DNA of 64,000 nucleotides. Source: Granulicella sp. dw_53. Its GTDB lineage: Bacteria > Acidobacteriota > Terriglobia > Terriglobales > Acidobacteriaceae. A program made the position numbers and the translations under genes. Shown in pieces: positions 7,256 through 16,987 of this stretch (its first letter is position 1; each line of letters starts with the position of its first letter). The notes below the pieces were generated by a model that searched no databases, had not been told where the DNA came from, and saw nothing but the letters and a program-made list of their open reading frames with translations. The stretch spans positions 124,001-188,000 of the forward strand of contig NZ_JAAVUR010000005.1 of the NCBI RefSeq assembly GCF_018449545.1, written 5' to 3'.

Positions 7256-10200
7256 ATGATGACCATCCCAAAAGCGCTCAGCTCCGGCCAGGCCCAGACG
7301 TACCACAAGCTGGAGTACACGTCCGCGGCTCAAAGTTATTACAAACAAGGTGACGAAGTAAAAGGTGAATGGCAGGGGCGGCTCGCAACCTCCCTGGGAC
7401 TCTCTGGCGAAGTGAACGCCCGGGAGTTTTCCCGTCTCTCGGAGGGCCAGCACCCGCAGACCGAGGTTCAGATGGTTCGGCACCGAGAGGCCGTGGAGTA
7501 CCAGACGGCCAGCGGGAAGACCATCAAAGCTGTAGAGCATCGCGCCGGTTGGGATGCTACGTTTTCCGCACCGAAGTCTGTCTCGTTGACTGCATTGGTC
7601 GGCGGGGATGACCGGGTCCGGGAAGCCCACGCCGCTGCCGTAACGGTAGCACTGAACGAACTGGAGAAGTACACGCACGCGCGGATCGGCGGCAACAACC
7701 CAGCCGAGGACACCGGGAAGTTCATCGCCGCGAAGTTTGAACACGACACCGCCCGGCCCGTCGATGGCTACGCCGCGCCACAGCTCCATACCCATGCAGT
7801 CATCTTCAATGTCACCGAGCGAGCCGATGGTTCGACGAGGGCTCTTCAGGAACGGCCATTCTTTGAGAGCAAGCAATTCGCCACGGCGGTCTACCAGTCC
7901 GAATTGATGTATCGGTTGCGTGATCTCGGCTATGAAATCGAGCCCGGAAAGAGTGGAGCACCTGAGATCAAGGGGTTTAGTCAGTCCTATCTCGACGCAT
8001 CAAGCCTGCGTTCGCAACAGATCAAAGATGAGATGGAAAGGAGTGGCGTTAGCGGCCCGAGAGCCGCGCAGATCGCAGCTCACTCCACACGCGACAAGAA
8101 GCTGGCCCTCACGCGAGAAGCGGTCCTGGAGGCCCATCGCAACGTCGCCGCCCAGTTCGGCAACCAGCCGCGACAAGTCGTGCAGGAGGCCCGCGAACGC
8201 GCTCAGACCCAGGAACGCAATCCCGATCGAGCGACTCGCGCGAAGGAAGCCATGACCTATGCGCGGGACAGTCTCTTCGAGCGCGAGGCTGTCGTAGATG
8301 AACGGCTCATCTTCCGCGATGCGTTGCGGCGCGGCATGGGAGAAACGACCTATGCCGAGGTTCGCGCCGATTTCGAGGCTAGGCGCCAGCGCGGCGACCT
8401 CCGCTCCGTGGAGACCGCCAAATACGCTTCGGGTCGCAGCTTCGCGACGCCGGAAACCATCGCCGCCGAACGCGCAAACATTGCCTATGTAGTTGCGGGA
8501 CGCAATGCCGTCCAACCCATCATGAGTGCGGAGCTGGCGCAGGAGCAGGCGCGTTCACGGGACTTCCTGAACGACACGCAGCGACGCGTGATCGAGGAAG
8601 TTCTCAATTCCACGGATCGCATTCACGGCTTGCAGGGACGCGCAGGCAGTGGGAAGACGACTGTGCTGGCTTCGATCCGTGAAGGAGCGGAAAAGAGCGG
8701 CTACGTCGTCGAGGGTTTTGCCCCAACCTCCCGTGCATCGGCGCAGCTCCGCGAGGTCGGAATCGACGCTACAACCTTACAGAGTTTCCTTGCGCGTGGC
8801 GACAACCACCCCAGCGCGAGCCCTGAATTGCGGCACCTTTACATGCTGGACGAGTCGAGCCTCGCCAGCACTCGGCAGATGCGAGCCTTCCTCGACAAGC
8901 TGAATCCCAATGACCGCGTGTTGGTGATCGGTGACACCCGCCAGCATCAGGGCGTGGATGCCGGAAAGCCTTTTGAGCAGATGCAGGACGCCGGGATGCG
9001 AACCTCGCAACTTGACCGCATCATGCGGCAGAAGGACTCTGAATTGCTGAAAGCGGTAGAGCAGCTTGCGAAGAACAATACCAAGCAAGGTATCGATATG
9101 CTCGCCAGCCAAGGCCGCATTACAGAGATAACAGACAGGCAGGAGCGCATCGCTGCTATCGCCAGGGATTATGCCTCGCAGCCTGAGAACACCATCGTTG
9201 TGTCTCCCGACAACCGTAGCCGTCAACAGATCAATGAGGTCGTCCGTGCCGAGTTGTTAGACAAAGGCGCTCTGGCATCAGATGGGCAGACTTTCCGCAC
9301 GCTTACCCACCGCTCCGATATGACCGGAGCCGACCGCACCTGGGCGGCGCGTTACAACGTTGGCGACGTGCTGCAATACACCACCGGCAGCAAGGCCGAA
9401 GGCATCGAGCGGGACAGTTTCGCCACGGTCCAAGCCGTAGACGCGCGGGCCAACACGCTCACGGTGGAGCTTGCGAACGGATCAAATGTGACCTATGACC
9501 CTCGGCGTTTGCGCGGCGTCCAGGCCTTCCGTGAAACGGAGCGCGAATTCGCTACTGGAGATCGGATTCAAATGACCTCAACCAATAGAGCGCTTGGCGT
9601 CGCCAATCGAGATCTTGGCACTATTACTGCCATCGAGAACGGTCAGATGTCAGTGAGAATGGATGGAAAGGCCCAGCGCACGATCTCATTTGATACCGCT
9701 CAGTTCCGGCAGCTCGATCATGGCTACGCCGTGACCTCACACAGTTCGCAGGGCCTCACCGCAGGCCGCGTCCTCGCTCACTTCGACACTGGCGGCGCAC
9801 ATAGTCTCATCAGCACCAGACTTGCTTACGTTGCCATCTCGCGGGCCTCGGACGATGCGCGTGTGTATACCAACAATGCCGAAACCCTTGGCCAACGGCT
9901 AGCGACCGACATCTCGAAGACCGCCGCCGTAGACTTCCGGCTGTCGAGTTCCACGACCGAAGTCCAGCAGGCCGTGGCCGCGTTTCGTGCAAACGATCCT
10001 GCGACCGGGACGGCAAAGTTACAGGAGCAAGGGAGAGTTCATGAGTATGCAAGCCCGGAACATCGACTCGCAGCCGTCGCTCTTGAGTACACTGCCCAAA
10101 AAGATCGTGCTGTTGTCGTCGCACCCGAGGCTGACGAGCGGCGGGAGTTGACCCAACTCATCCGCGAAGAGTTGCGACACCAGGGGCGGCTTGCGCCGGA

Positions 10201-10924
10201 ACGCCGTTCCGTCCCAGTCCTGGTCGAACAGCATCTCGGGAATCGTCGACTCGCTGCCAACTACGCGCCGGGTGATGAGATTCACTATAAGATTGGCAGT
10301 CCCGCGGAGCATGGCATCGCCGACAACAGCACAGCCACAGTTCTCGTCGTCGATGCACGCACCAACGCTCTTACCGTTGCGACTCGCGACGGTAACGAGA
10401 CATCCTACAATCCCGCACTTCTGAAAACGCAGACCGCGCAGAGTACGATATACCGCGAGGAGCAACGCGACCTTGCTGTGGGAGAGCGCATCACCCTTAC
10501 CGCATCCGACCGCGATGCTCAGATCCGTTCCGGGGAATTCGCCACGGTGGAGCGGATCGGCGAGGACAATGCTCTCTCCGTGAGGCTTGATAGCGGTAGA
10601 TCGGTCGAACTGGATTCCCATAATGCCCGACACATCGAGTATGGATACGCGGTCGAAATGGCACAGCGAGGCTTTGTCGATCGTGTTCTTGTCACCGGGG
10701 ATGCTTCCCAGCTTGCGCAGCAGCAGGAGGTGCTAAGAAGCTTCTCACCCCACACACGCGATCTCACCATCTATACGTCCGACAGCCGGGAACTGGCAGT
10801 GCAAAAGGCCATTACGGACTTGTCGATCGTACTGTCGCCAGATGGACCCTCGTCTGCTATTGATAGCATCCCAGCGTCCTCTCTGCCTCATATTGAATTG
10901 GAAGGATTCGGGATTGGACGTTGA
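7256..10924 (+). CDS. MobF relaxase-helicase (TrwC/TraI family)
   Basis: 1222 residues. The N-terminal TrwC relaxase domain (about 1-300) has candidate catalytic tyrosines Y16/Y21 and Y28/Y29 and the metal-binding histidine motif PQLHTHAVIFN (H178, H180, with H163 upstream). A RecD-like SF1 helicase follows, with Walker A GRAGSGKTT at about 461-469, DESSLAS Walker B, GDTRQHQGVDAG, and a late TSHSSQGLTAGRV motif. Two related SH3-like/UvrD-C-like segments at about 690-800 and 970-1120 appear duplicated (both have a GDE/GDV..Y...GS pattern followed by YDPRRL or YNPALL). It nicks oriT, stays covalently bound and unwinds the transferred strand. It ends convergently with the PLD gene. Confidence 0.95.
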   Translation: MMTIPKALSSGQAQTYHKLEYTSAAQSYYKQGDEVKGEWQGRLATSLGLSGEVNAREFSRLSEGQHPQTEVQMVRHREAVEYQTASGKTIKAVEHRAGWDATFSAPKSVSLTALVGGDDRVREAHAAAVTVALNELEKYTHARIGGNNPAEDTGKFIAAKFEHDTARPVDGYAAPQLHTHAVIFNVTERADGSTRALQERPFFESKQFATAVYQSELMYRLRDLGYEIEPGKSGAPEIKGFSQSYLDASSLRSQQIKDEMERSGVSGPRAAQIAAHSTRDKKLALTREAVLEAHRNVAAQFGNQPRQVVQEARERAQTQERNPDRATRAKEAMTYARDSLFEREAVVDERLIFRDALRRGMGETTYAEVRADFEARRQRGDLRSVETAKYASGRSFATPETIAAERANIAYVVAGRNAVQPIMSAELAQEQARSRDFLNDTQRRVIEEVLNSTDRIHGLQGRAGSGKTTVLASIREGAEKSGYVVEGFAPTSRASAQLREVGIDATTLQSFLARGDNHPSASPELRHLYMLDESSLASTRQMRAFLDKLNPNDRVLVIGDTRQHQGVDAGKPFEQMQDAGMRTSQLDRIMRQKDSELLKAVEQLAKNNTKQGIDMLASQGRITEITDRQERIAAIARDYASQPENTIVVSPDNRSRQQINEVVRAELLDKGALASDGQTFRTLTHRSDMTGADRTWAARYNVGDVLQYTTGSKAEGIERDSFATVQAVDARANTLTVELANGSNVTYDPRRLRGVQAFRETEREFATGDRIQMTSTNRALGVANRDLGTITAIENGQMSVRMDGKAQRTISFDTAQFRQLDHGYAVTSHSSQGLTAGRVLAHFDTGGAHSLISTRLAYVAISRASDDARVYTNNAETLGQRLATDISKTAAVDFRLSSSTTEVQQAVAAFRANDPATGTAKLQEQGRVHEYASPEHRLAAVALEYTAQKDRAVVVAPEADERRELTQLIREELRHQGRLAPERRSVPVLVEQHLGNRRLAANYAPGDEIHYKIGSPAEHGIADNSTATVLVVDARTNALTVATRDGNETSYNPALLKTQTAQSTIYREEQRDLAVGERITLTASDRDAQIRSGEFATVERIGEDNALSVRLDSGRSVELDSHNARHIEYGYAVEMAQRGFVDRVLVTGDASQLAQQQEVLRSFSPHTRDLTIYTSDSRELAVQKAITDLSIVLSPDGPSSAIDSIPASSLPHIELEGFGIGR

Positions 10925-10973
10925 GACCCGTAAAGAACGAATCATCCAGTACCATAACCGATATCTCTTATTT

Positions 10974-12449
10974 CTAGTTAAACTGCTGCACGACCTCGTC
11001 AAATTTGCTATTCACGAGATCTGTTTTCTGCAGTAATACGCCCTGTTCATCCCTATAGGTTTTGTTTGGATCTCCCCGGAACGACAACCAGTTGAAACTT
11101 GTGATCGCGGCAAACTCCTGATCCTTGATGAGCACTTTGGCGTGCGTGTTCCCAATACGTACAAAGCGCAGATTTGCGTACGCCGTCGCTAACTTCTGAA
11201 GATCCGTCTTCGCTGCAGCGTCTGCCGATTTTGGATTCCTTGTTGGATTAGTCGTAATACCATGTCCGATATACACGGATACGCCAGCCTGTAGACGATT
11301 CTCCAGATCCTTTAAGAAATCTTTGTCTACAACTTCACCCCTGATCCACGGAGAAATAATCAGCAATCGTTCCTTAGCAGTCTTCAGCGCATCCCGAAGC
11401 AACAAAGGATGATCATAAACGTAAAGATTTCGCACTGGCAGCGAGCGGGCCTCAGCAGAAAGCCGAACGATTTCTCCTTCGAGAAGTACAAGTTTCTTCT
11501 TGAGTTCAACTTCTTCATCTGGGGCAGTCATTTCGGTTAGACTGTCTTCCATTTCAGCCTTCCGGTTGCTAGCCTCCTCTATCGCTGTTTGAAGGCTTTC
11601 GCTAATCTGTAACGCCTCCGAGTTGCCTTCACTTATTGAGTCCAAATCGCTCCCGATTTCACTCCGAATGGGAACCGTATTCGTGAGGAAATCTAAAAAG
11701 GAGGGTAAGGATGTAAGAACGCGCTCATGTTCAATCGAAAGTTTGCCTCCGATGACGACGCCGACTTGGAGGTCTGTATTGCCTTCGCGGGAGTAAACCA
11801 GAGCCAGAGCAGGAACGAACCACTTCCTGCATGATTCAATCCCTCTAATTGCAACTAGATCTCTGCGCGACTCGGGAGAGGCATGAAGTGACTTCAGCAC
11901 TGAATCTATCTCCGCAATGCGGAGGTCTCCCACCCTGGGGCGCACTGAGGGATAGTTCGCAATTTCACGAAAACCCTTGGATTTCATTTCGCGATAATCG
12001 ATCAGCTGCTCGCTGCGATACCAAATGGATCTCCGAGTTAGGGCATCAAAATACAATGGGAACGTACGCTCCTCTGTCGTCGTCATCACATGCTTCGCCG
12101 CCGTGATATTGCCTTTCGAAGTTAGGTCAAATTCGTTGCCAGCCGTCGCCGGAGTTGCCACTATGTCGTCGGACTCGATGAGTGAGAGGAGCGCTGGCTT
12201 GAGCACTCGCTCGTCCAACCCCAGAAAGGCAGCGAGAGCATCGAAGGAGCGTATGTCCATCGCAAGGGCTCGTAAGATGAATTCCTCAATTGGAGGCACA
12301 TTCTTATGCGCGATGGTTATTGCACGTAACCGGAGGTGATAGACAGGGAGAGCCACTTCGATATAGTCCCTCAAGCGAAGGCCATCGCGAGATGAAAAGC
12401 GCTGTGCAATATCTTCTATGCTCACGAATCCACCTCCACGATCGTACAA
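10974..12449 (-). CDS. PLD-fold protein, partner of the kinase-helicase
   Basis: 491 residues. The N-terminal ~280 residues are unrecognised and partly winged-helix-like. A coiled-coil at about 285-340 (rich in E, K, L) leads to a phospholipase-D-like domain with one HKD motif, NTHAKVLIKDQEF (H-x-K-x4-D), and ITSFNWLSFRGD after it. Only one HKD motif is evident, so the active enzyme would be a dimer, as in Nuc-type nucleases. Its start lies inside the end of the kinase-helicase gene (28-base overlap), so the two are probably translated together. PLD nucleases paired with helicases are recurrent in phage-defence loci, so nuclease activity is a reasonable inference. Confidence 0.75.
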   Translation of the reverse strand: MYDRGGGFVSIEDIAQRFSSRDGLRLRDYIEVALPVYHLRLRAITIAHKNVPPIEEFILRALAMDIRSFDALAAFLGLDERVLKPALLSLIESDDIVATPATAGNEFDLTSKGNITAAKHVMTTTEERTFPLYFDALTRRSIWYRSEQLIDYREMKSKGFREIANYPSVRPRVGDLRIAEIDSVLKSLHASPESRRDLVAIRGIESCRKWFVPALALVYSREGNTDLQVGVVIGGKLSIEHERVLTSLPSFLDFLTNTVPIRSEIGSDLDSISEGNSEALQISESLQTAIEEASNRKAEMEDSLTEMTAPDEEVELKKKLVLLEGEIVRLSAEARSLPVRNLYVYDHPLLLRDALKTAKERLLIISPWIRGEVVDKDFLKDLENRLQAGVSVYIGHGITTNPTRNPKSADAAAKTDLQKLATAYANLRFVRIGNTHAKVLIKDQEFAAITSFNWLSFRGDPNKTYRDEQGVLLQKTDLVNSKFDEVVQQFN

Positions 12450-15400
12450 TCCTGAGAATGCTGCTCGATGTACCGAAGAACTCTCTTGAATGGGTTCTCA
12501 CCCGAAACATTGCTGAAAAAGACGTGATCCCCAACGAGAATCAAATTCTGTTTACAGCGTGACAACGCTACATTGAGGCGGCTTGTTTCTTTGAGAAACC
12601 CTATCTTTCCGAGTTGATTTGACCGTGTGACAGAGTAAATGACGATATCAGCTTGCCGCCCCTGAACCGCATCGACGGTATTCCATTCGACTTCGATATT
12701 GGTACATGTCTTCAGAGTGCTAGCAAAGCGACGTTCCATGATCGAACGTTGCAGGCCATATCCCGTCAGAACAGCAATGGTCAAGACCTTATTCCCAATT
12801 GCTGCTCGTGCGTTGATCGACTTAAGCGTGTCATGAACGATCTGTAGCTCCGCTTCATTCCAATAGCTATCTCCGGTTTTCGTTTCAAAGCGATTGGCTT
12901 TCTTAGAGGTGGAAAGCCATACGACTGGCGTTGGCAGAATCGGTTGCAAGAGTCGATCCCACTCCTTCTCCGCGCTCTTTAGCGTGTCATCATAAAAGCA
13001 ATGACTGATTAGATTTCCAATGGCCGGAACCATTCTGTACTGAATCGATAACATCTTTTTGCAATCGGCAGGCAACATATCATGCAGGCGATCGAAGATC
13101 GTTCTCTTTATAGAGTCTTCATCAAGTCCGAATTCCTGCAATATAGAGGCATCACGAAATCCTTCGTCCACAAAGGGCGGCAGCTGCTTCTGATCTCCGA
13201 CTACGATCCATTTCCGCGACCGTGACAGAGGGATGAGCATCTCAGTTGGCGTCGCCTTCGACGCCTCATCCACGATGCAAACATCGAAATCGATGTCCTG
13301 AACGCCTTTGATTCCAGCGACGCCCACGCAGGTGCCAGCCACAATCTGCGCTGACCTCAACAGAGCCGGCGCAAAATCAGCAGTTCTGCCGAACCGTGCC
13401 TGCCACTCTGCCTGGGTAGTAAACACAGCACGGACGCGCGAGTATTCGGGCGTGGAAGGAAGATACAGCTCCGCCCATCCCCTCAGATCATCGGTAGAGA
13501 GGTTGACTAAACTTGCAGTATCCGGTTCGAGCTTCCTCAGCAAAGAACGGACCTCGTCTCGTTCACTCGTCTTGAGTCGCATCTCTGTTCGAACCTTAGT
13601 GAGCTCGTCACTAGCTGCTCCATACTTTTCCAGCAGGGCGTCTGTCTTCTCGTCTTTGCCAGGAACGAGAGGCGTTTTCTTTTGGGCGACCTTGTTCTCG
13701 TGCTCTTTCAGCTGAGCCTCGAGCAGTGTCTTACGAACATCAAGATCCTCAAGCTCTCTTTGGATTTGAGCGAGTTTTTCAAAGCCCATTCCAATCTGCA
13801 CTTGCTCGTGAGTGATGCCGTGTTGTTTCGCGAAGTCTTCGAGAAACACGGTTCCCCTGCGTATAACCTCATCGCGCCACTGCCCCATCTGGCTGTCAAG
13901 CAGAAGTTCGTCAACCCCCCGCGATATTTTCGGATTGCCGGAACGGCCTAGTCTCACGGTGCGATATTGTGCATTTGTCGTTAGGAGCTGCTCCAGAGCG
14001 TTGTCTAGAGCCACGTGTGTTTGTGAGGTGAGCAAGATACGACGCGCTGGATTCTCACGAAGTATCTGAAGAATCATTTCGGTAATAAAAGTGGTTTTTC
14101 CTGTCCCTGGAGGTCCCTCCACCACGAGGAAGTCCTGCGCGTTCATTGCAGCCAAGACTGCATCTCTCTTAGGCTCGTCCAACTCGGAGAGGATTGGCGT
14201 TACATCAGCAGTATGCTTGAGGAGTCGGCTCTGTTCAGGGAATACAAGTAAGTCCCCGAGATCCGAACGTACCGAGCGACGATATCTGACCGCCTGCAAG
14301 GCAGAATTTTGTCGCTCGATCGCAAGCCGCGCTGCCTCAATATCAATGGAAACAATTCCGGTTCTTGCTAGTTCCCGCGTGTACCAGCGGTCTACTTGCA
14401 TCACCAACTGAGAATCTGATGTGCTTTCGACATGACCAGTGACTTTTACTAGAGCATCATCCTTCACCAGTCGAGGCTGATCAAGCAGTTCACCGGGGAT
14501 TTTACCTTCTACTTCAAAGATGATTCGGTTTCCCTGGACACTATACCCCTTGTAGCGAATCGGGTTCTCTTTGGTCTTCTCGAGCGCATGTTTTGCTCTC
14601 AGAATCGCCCCCCACGTCCGAAACAAATCATTTTGTTGCGCTTGAGAATCTCGCACCGTGAGTTCGAGTCGAAATGCTTCTAGCCTCTCTCGCAAATACA
14701 AAGGTGCCTCACTAGCCTGCCCTTGGCTAGGTTTGCCAGGTCGGAAGCGGATATTCAGTTGAAGCGCCCGTTCTCGCCGCTTTTCCGTGATGCTCGGGGA
14801 AACTTTCGACAATGAATTGATCATGAGGTGATCAGCGGACGGTATTGCGAACGACACATCACAGATGAATGATCCGCCGTAGAGCTTCAATGAGGGTCGT
14901 CCATTTGCCGACTCGCTTGAGCCAATGCCACATACGAGGTTGAGGTCACTCAAAAGTATTGCGGTGGCTTCATCCCGAGACTTCTCGGGGAACAATTTGA
15001 GCAGTTGCGTTATCGCAGGTTGTGCCAAGTCAAGGAATATATCGATTCGGGGTTCTGCATTGATCCCGCGCTGCTCCTGAGCTGCTTCGAGTTCCGCGAG
15101 GAGTACAGCCGCATTCGCCTGTCTTCTAGCAGGATCATTAGAGACGGCACGTTTCAGAATCGAGTGAATGAGAATTGGAAGAGAAGCGCCGTCGAGAGCC
15201 GAAATCAGGTCTTTGTGCTCCGTGAGCTTGGCCCCACTCAGACATTCGATCGCAACGGCTGTGAGGGCATATATATCCCTTGTATAGGTATAAGCGCCGT
15301 CATCGAGTTCGGGAGGTGCATAAGGCGGGCTCATGAACTGGTTTAAGGTATGACTAGGGAATAAATAGGACTTGAGTTTTGAAATTCCAAAGTCCGTGAG

Positions 15401-15871
15401 CCGTGGCGAACCCGCTGAGTCCACCAAAATATTGGAGGGCTTGACATCTCGATGGGAAATTCCGCGGGAGTGCGCTTCGCTCAGCCCTTCCAGCAGCGGG
15501 CGGAGCAGCAACGGATACAGATGATCCCAAGATTCGAACCGCGAAGATTGGAGAAAGCTCGATAGGTCACTGTCCACCCAATCCAAAACAATAAAGGGAG
15601 TTCTTGTCTCAGGATCTTCTCCTTGGTCCAGAAGATTAACAATCGACGGGTGTCGGAGTTGCCCTAGGGAGCGGACCTCGCGCTCGAACGACTCACGCAA
15701 GATTCCCGCGTCCAGATGACCGGCCGTGAGCAATTTGACGGCGACCTTCGCATCTGTCAGTAGATCTCTTGCGGCGTACACCTCGCTCATGCCACCTACT
15801 TTGCACGCAGGCAATAGAGCATATCGGCCATTGACGATTCGCGGAGTGCTACGCAGTGACGCAGAGGCCAT
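12422..15871 (-). CDS. Ser/Thr kinase fused to Dna2/Upf1-like SF1 helicase
   Basis: 1149 residues. Residues 12-270 form a Hanks-type kinase: glycine-loop region KVGGMSEVYAARD, K46 in VAVKLL, HRDVKPSN at 140-147 and DFG at 160-162. All catalytic residues are present. Residues 270-570 form an unassigned linker. Residues 575-1149 are an SF1 helicase with GPPGTGKT 586-593, DEAS 868-871, GDQKQLPP 892-899, SIQYRM, VDAVQGRQADIVI and LNVALSRCKQNL. A long coiled-coil insert (about 695-785) sits between the first helicase motifs. A protein kinase on the N-terminus of such a helicase is uncommon. It could phosphorylate itself or a partner to license the helicase-PLD machine. Predicted cytoplasmic, defence role inferred. 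Confidence 0.85.
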   Translation of the reverse strand: MASASLRSTPRIVNGRYALLPACKVGGMSEVYAARDLLTDAKVAVKLLTAGHLDAGILRESFEREVRSLGQLRHPSIVNLLDQGEDPETRTPFIVLDWVDSDLSSFLQSSRFESWDHLYPLLLRPLLEGLSEAHSRGISHRDVKPSNILVDSAGSPRLTDFGISKLKSYLFPSHTLNQFMSPPYAPPELDDGAYTYTRDIYALTAVAIECLSGAKLTEHKDLISALDGASLPILIHSILKRAVSNDPARRQANAAVLLAELEAAQEQRGINAEPRIDIFLDLAQPAITQLLKLFPEKSRDEATAILLSDLNLVCGIGSSESANGRPSLKLYGGSFICDVSFAIPSADHLMINSLSKVSPSITEKRRERALQLNIRFRPGKPSQGQASEAPLYLRERLEAFRLELTVRDSQAQQNDLFRTWGAILRAKHALEKTKENPIRYKGYSVQGNRIIFEVEGKIPGELLDQPRLVKDDALVKVTGHVESTSDSQLVMQVDRWYTRELARTGIVSIDIEAARLAIERQNSALQAVRYRRSVRSDLGDLLVFPEQSRLLKHTADVTPILSELDEPKRDAVLAAMNAQDFLVVEGPPGTGKTTFITEMILQILRENPARRILLTSQTHVALDNALEQLLTTNAQYRTVRLGRSGNPKISRGVDELLLDSQMGQWRDEVIRRGTVFLEDFAKQHGITHEQVQIGMGFEKLAQIQRELEDLDVRKTLLEAQLKEHENKVAQKKTPLVPGKDEKTDALLEKYGAASDELTKVRTEMRLKTSERDEVRSLLRKLEPDTASLVNLSTDDLRGWAELYLPSTPEYSRVRAVFTTQAEWQARFGRTADFAPALLRSAQIVAGTCVGVAGIKGVQDIDFDVCIVDEASKATPTEMLIPLSRSRKWIVVGDQKQLPPFVDEGFRDASILQEFGLDEDSIKRTIFDRLHDMLPADCKKMLSIQYRMVPAIGNLISHCFYDDTLKSAEKEWDRLLQPILPTPVVWLSTSKKANRFETKTGDSYWNEAELQIVHDTLKSINARAAIGNKVLTIAVLTGYGLQRSIMERRFASTLKTCTNIEVEWNTVDAVQGRQADIVIYSVTRSNQLGKIGFLKETSRLNVALSRCKQNLILVGDHVFFSNVSGENPFKRVLRYIEQHSQDCTIVEVDS

Positions 15872-16088
15872 AGTGTTTGTGCCACCACCAAGGAAGGCTC
15901 TTCAGGTTTGGACTTGGATGGAAGCCGTCCTATCGTCATCTTCGACGATTCAACCCCGAATTGCAATTGTGGTTGGTCGATGCAGATTCTGACAGCTTTC
16001 CACGGCATCTAAACAGGCCCGGGATGCCTACGTGACTTACTCCTCTTGTGGTTCAGACGGCTTGGTCCACTGCTGCAGTTCCACAACG

Positions 16089-16928
16089 TCAGCCAATCAA
16101 GGAATTGGGCCCGTGAAAAAAGTCCGACTGAAGCTCCACTGGACGCGTTCGCAACTGGATCATTAATTCTTCCCGTTTCGTACGAGAAGGTATTTTGTGC
16201 TCAGAGAGAGGCGGAGATGCGTCATAAAGTTGCCCTCGCAACAGCCGACCATACCGCTTCTTGTGAACACCGCCCCATTGCTTAAAAAAGAACGGCACAC
16301 CCTGTTGCTCACATTGATCCCGGATGGATATCACCCAAGCCTCTTGCATAGGTCGAGCGCGATAACCGCTTTCCCCCCCAACAATGACCCAACTGATCTC
16401 AGAAAGGTCGAGTTCTCCGAGATCCTCCAGTAATGGCTCAACTGAGAGGAATTTGACTCTTGCGTTGGACGATTGAAGATCTTTTATACGAGGAACTCCA
16501 TACTTTTGGTCTTCAACACTCACACCCCACCAGATGTGCGATGCCTCAGTTGTTTCCAATAGTTCTTTATCCAGCATGGCCAGGAGTCGACTCGACCTTT
16601 TGGTGAGCACCTGAAAGGTATGCCACATACAGACAGACATCACTTTGGCAACGTCCCGGATGTACTCGTTAGGAACGTCCTGATGGAATAGGTCACTCAT
16701 GGAGTTGACGAAGACCCTCTTGGCAGAAGACCAGGCTAGCGGCTCCAATAACTTCTCGGGAACAAGACGGAGGTCGAATCCTTGCTCGTAGGGGTGATTC
16801 GGGACTCCCCTAAATCTTTCCGCGAACGTGCTGGCATAGCAGTGCGCGCAACCCGGACTAATCTTGGTACACCCACGCACCGGGTTCCAGGTTGCATCAG
16901 TCCACTCGATTGTTGAGATCTCCGCCAT
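16089..16928 (-). CDS. DUF5131 (phage Gp37/Gp68-type) three-Cys protein
   Basis: 279 residues with the family signature MAEISTIEWTDATWNPVRGC at the N-terminus and three cysteines C20, C27 and C30 (C-x6-C-x2-C), probably holding an Fe-S cluster as in radical-SAM-like TIM barrels. Later conserved pieces are LTKRSSRL, WWGVSVEDQKYGVPRI, FLSVEPLLEDLG, IVGGESGYRARPM and FFFKQWGG. The family is found in phages and defence islands and its reaction is not known to me. It is divergent from the KOW-like/RHH-like gene, with only 59 bases between them. No TcmP-type partner is obvious. The Rossmann-like protein at 20428 may play that part. Confidence 0.88.
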   Translation of the reverse strand: MAEISTIEWTDATWNPVRGCTKISPGCAHCYASTFAERFRGVPNHPYEQGFDLRLVPEKLLEPLAWSSAKRVFVNSMSDLFHQDVPNEYIRDVAKVMSVCMWHTFQVLTKRSSRLLAMLDKELLETTEASHIWWGVSVEDQKYGVPRIKDLQSSNARVKFLSVEPLLEDLGELDLSEISWVIVGGESGYRARPMQEAWVISIRDQCEQQGVPFFFKQWGGVHKKRYGRLLRGQLYDASPPLSEHKIPSRTKREELMIQLRTRPVELQSDFFHGPNSLIG

Positions 16929-16939
16929 GTGATGACCCT

Positions 16940-16979
16940 CTAATTTGATTATTGCAAAAAATTAGGGCTTTGGTATAGC
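16940..16979 (+). promoter_or_regulatory. Divergent promoter with inverted repeat
   Basis: TTGCAA (16952-16957) and TATAGC (16974-16979) are separated by 16 bases, a good sigma-70-type promoter pointing right. The ATG of the next gene is nine bases after the -10 box, so the transcript would be leaderless or nearly so. The inverted repeat CTAATTT (16940-16946) and AAATTAG (16959-16965) overlaps the -35 box and spacer, and is a candidate operator for the small protein encoded next. Confidence 0.5.
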
Positions 16980-16987
16980 CTGACCCA

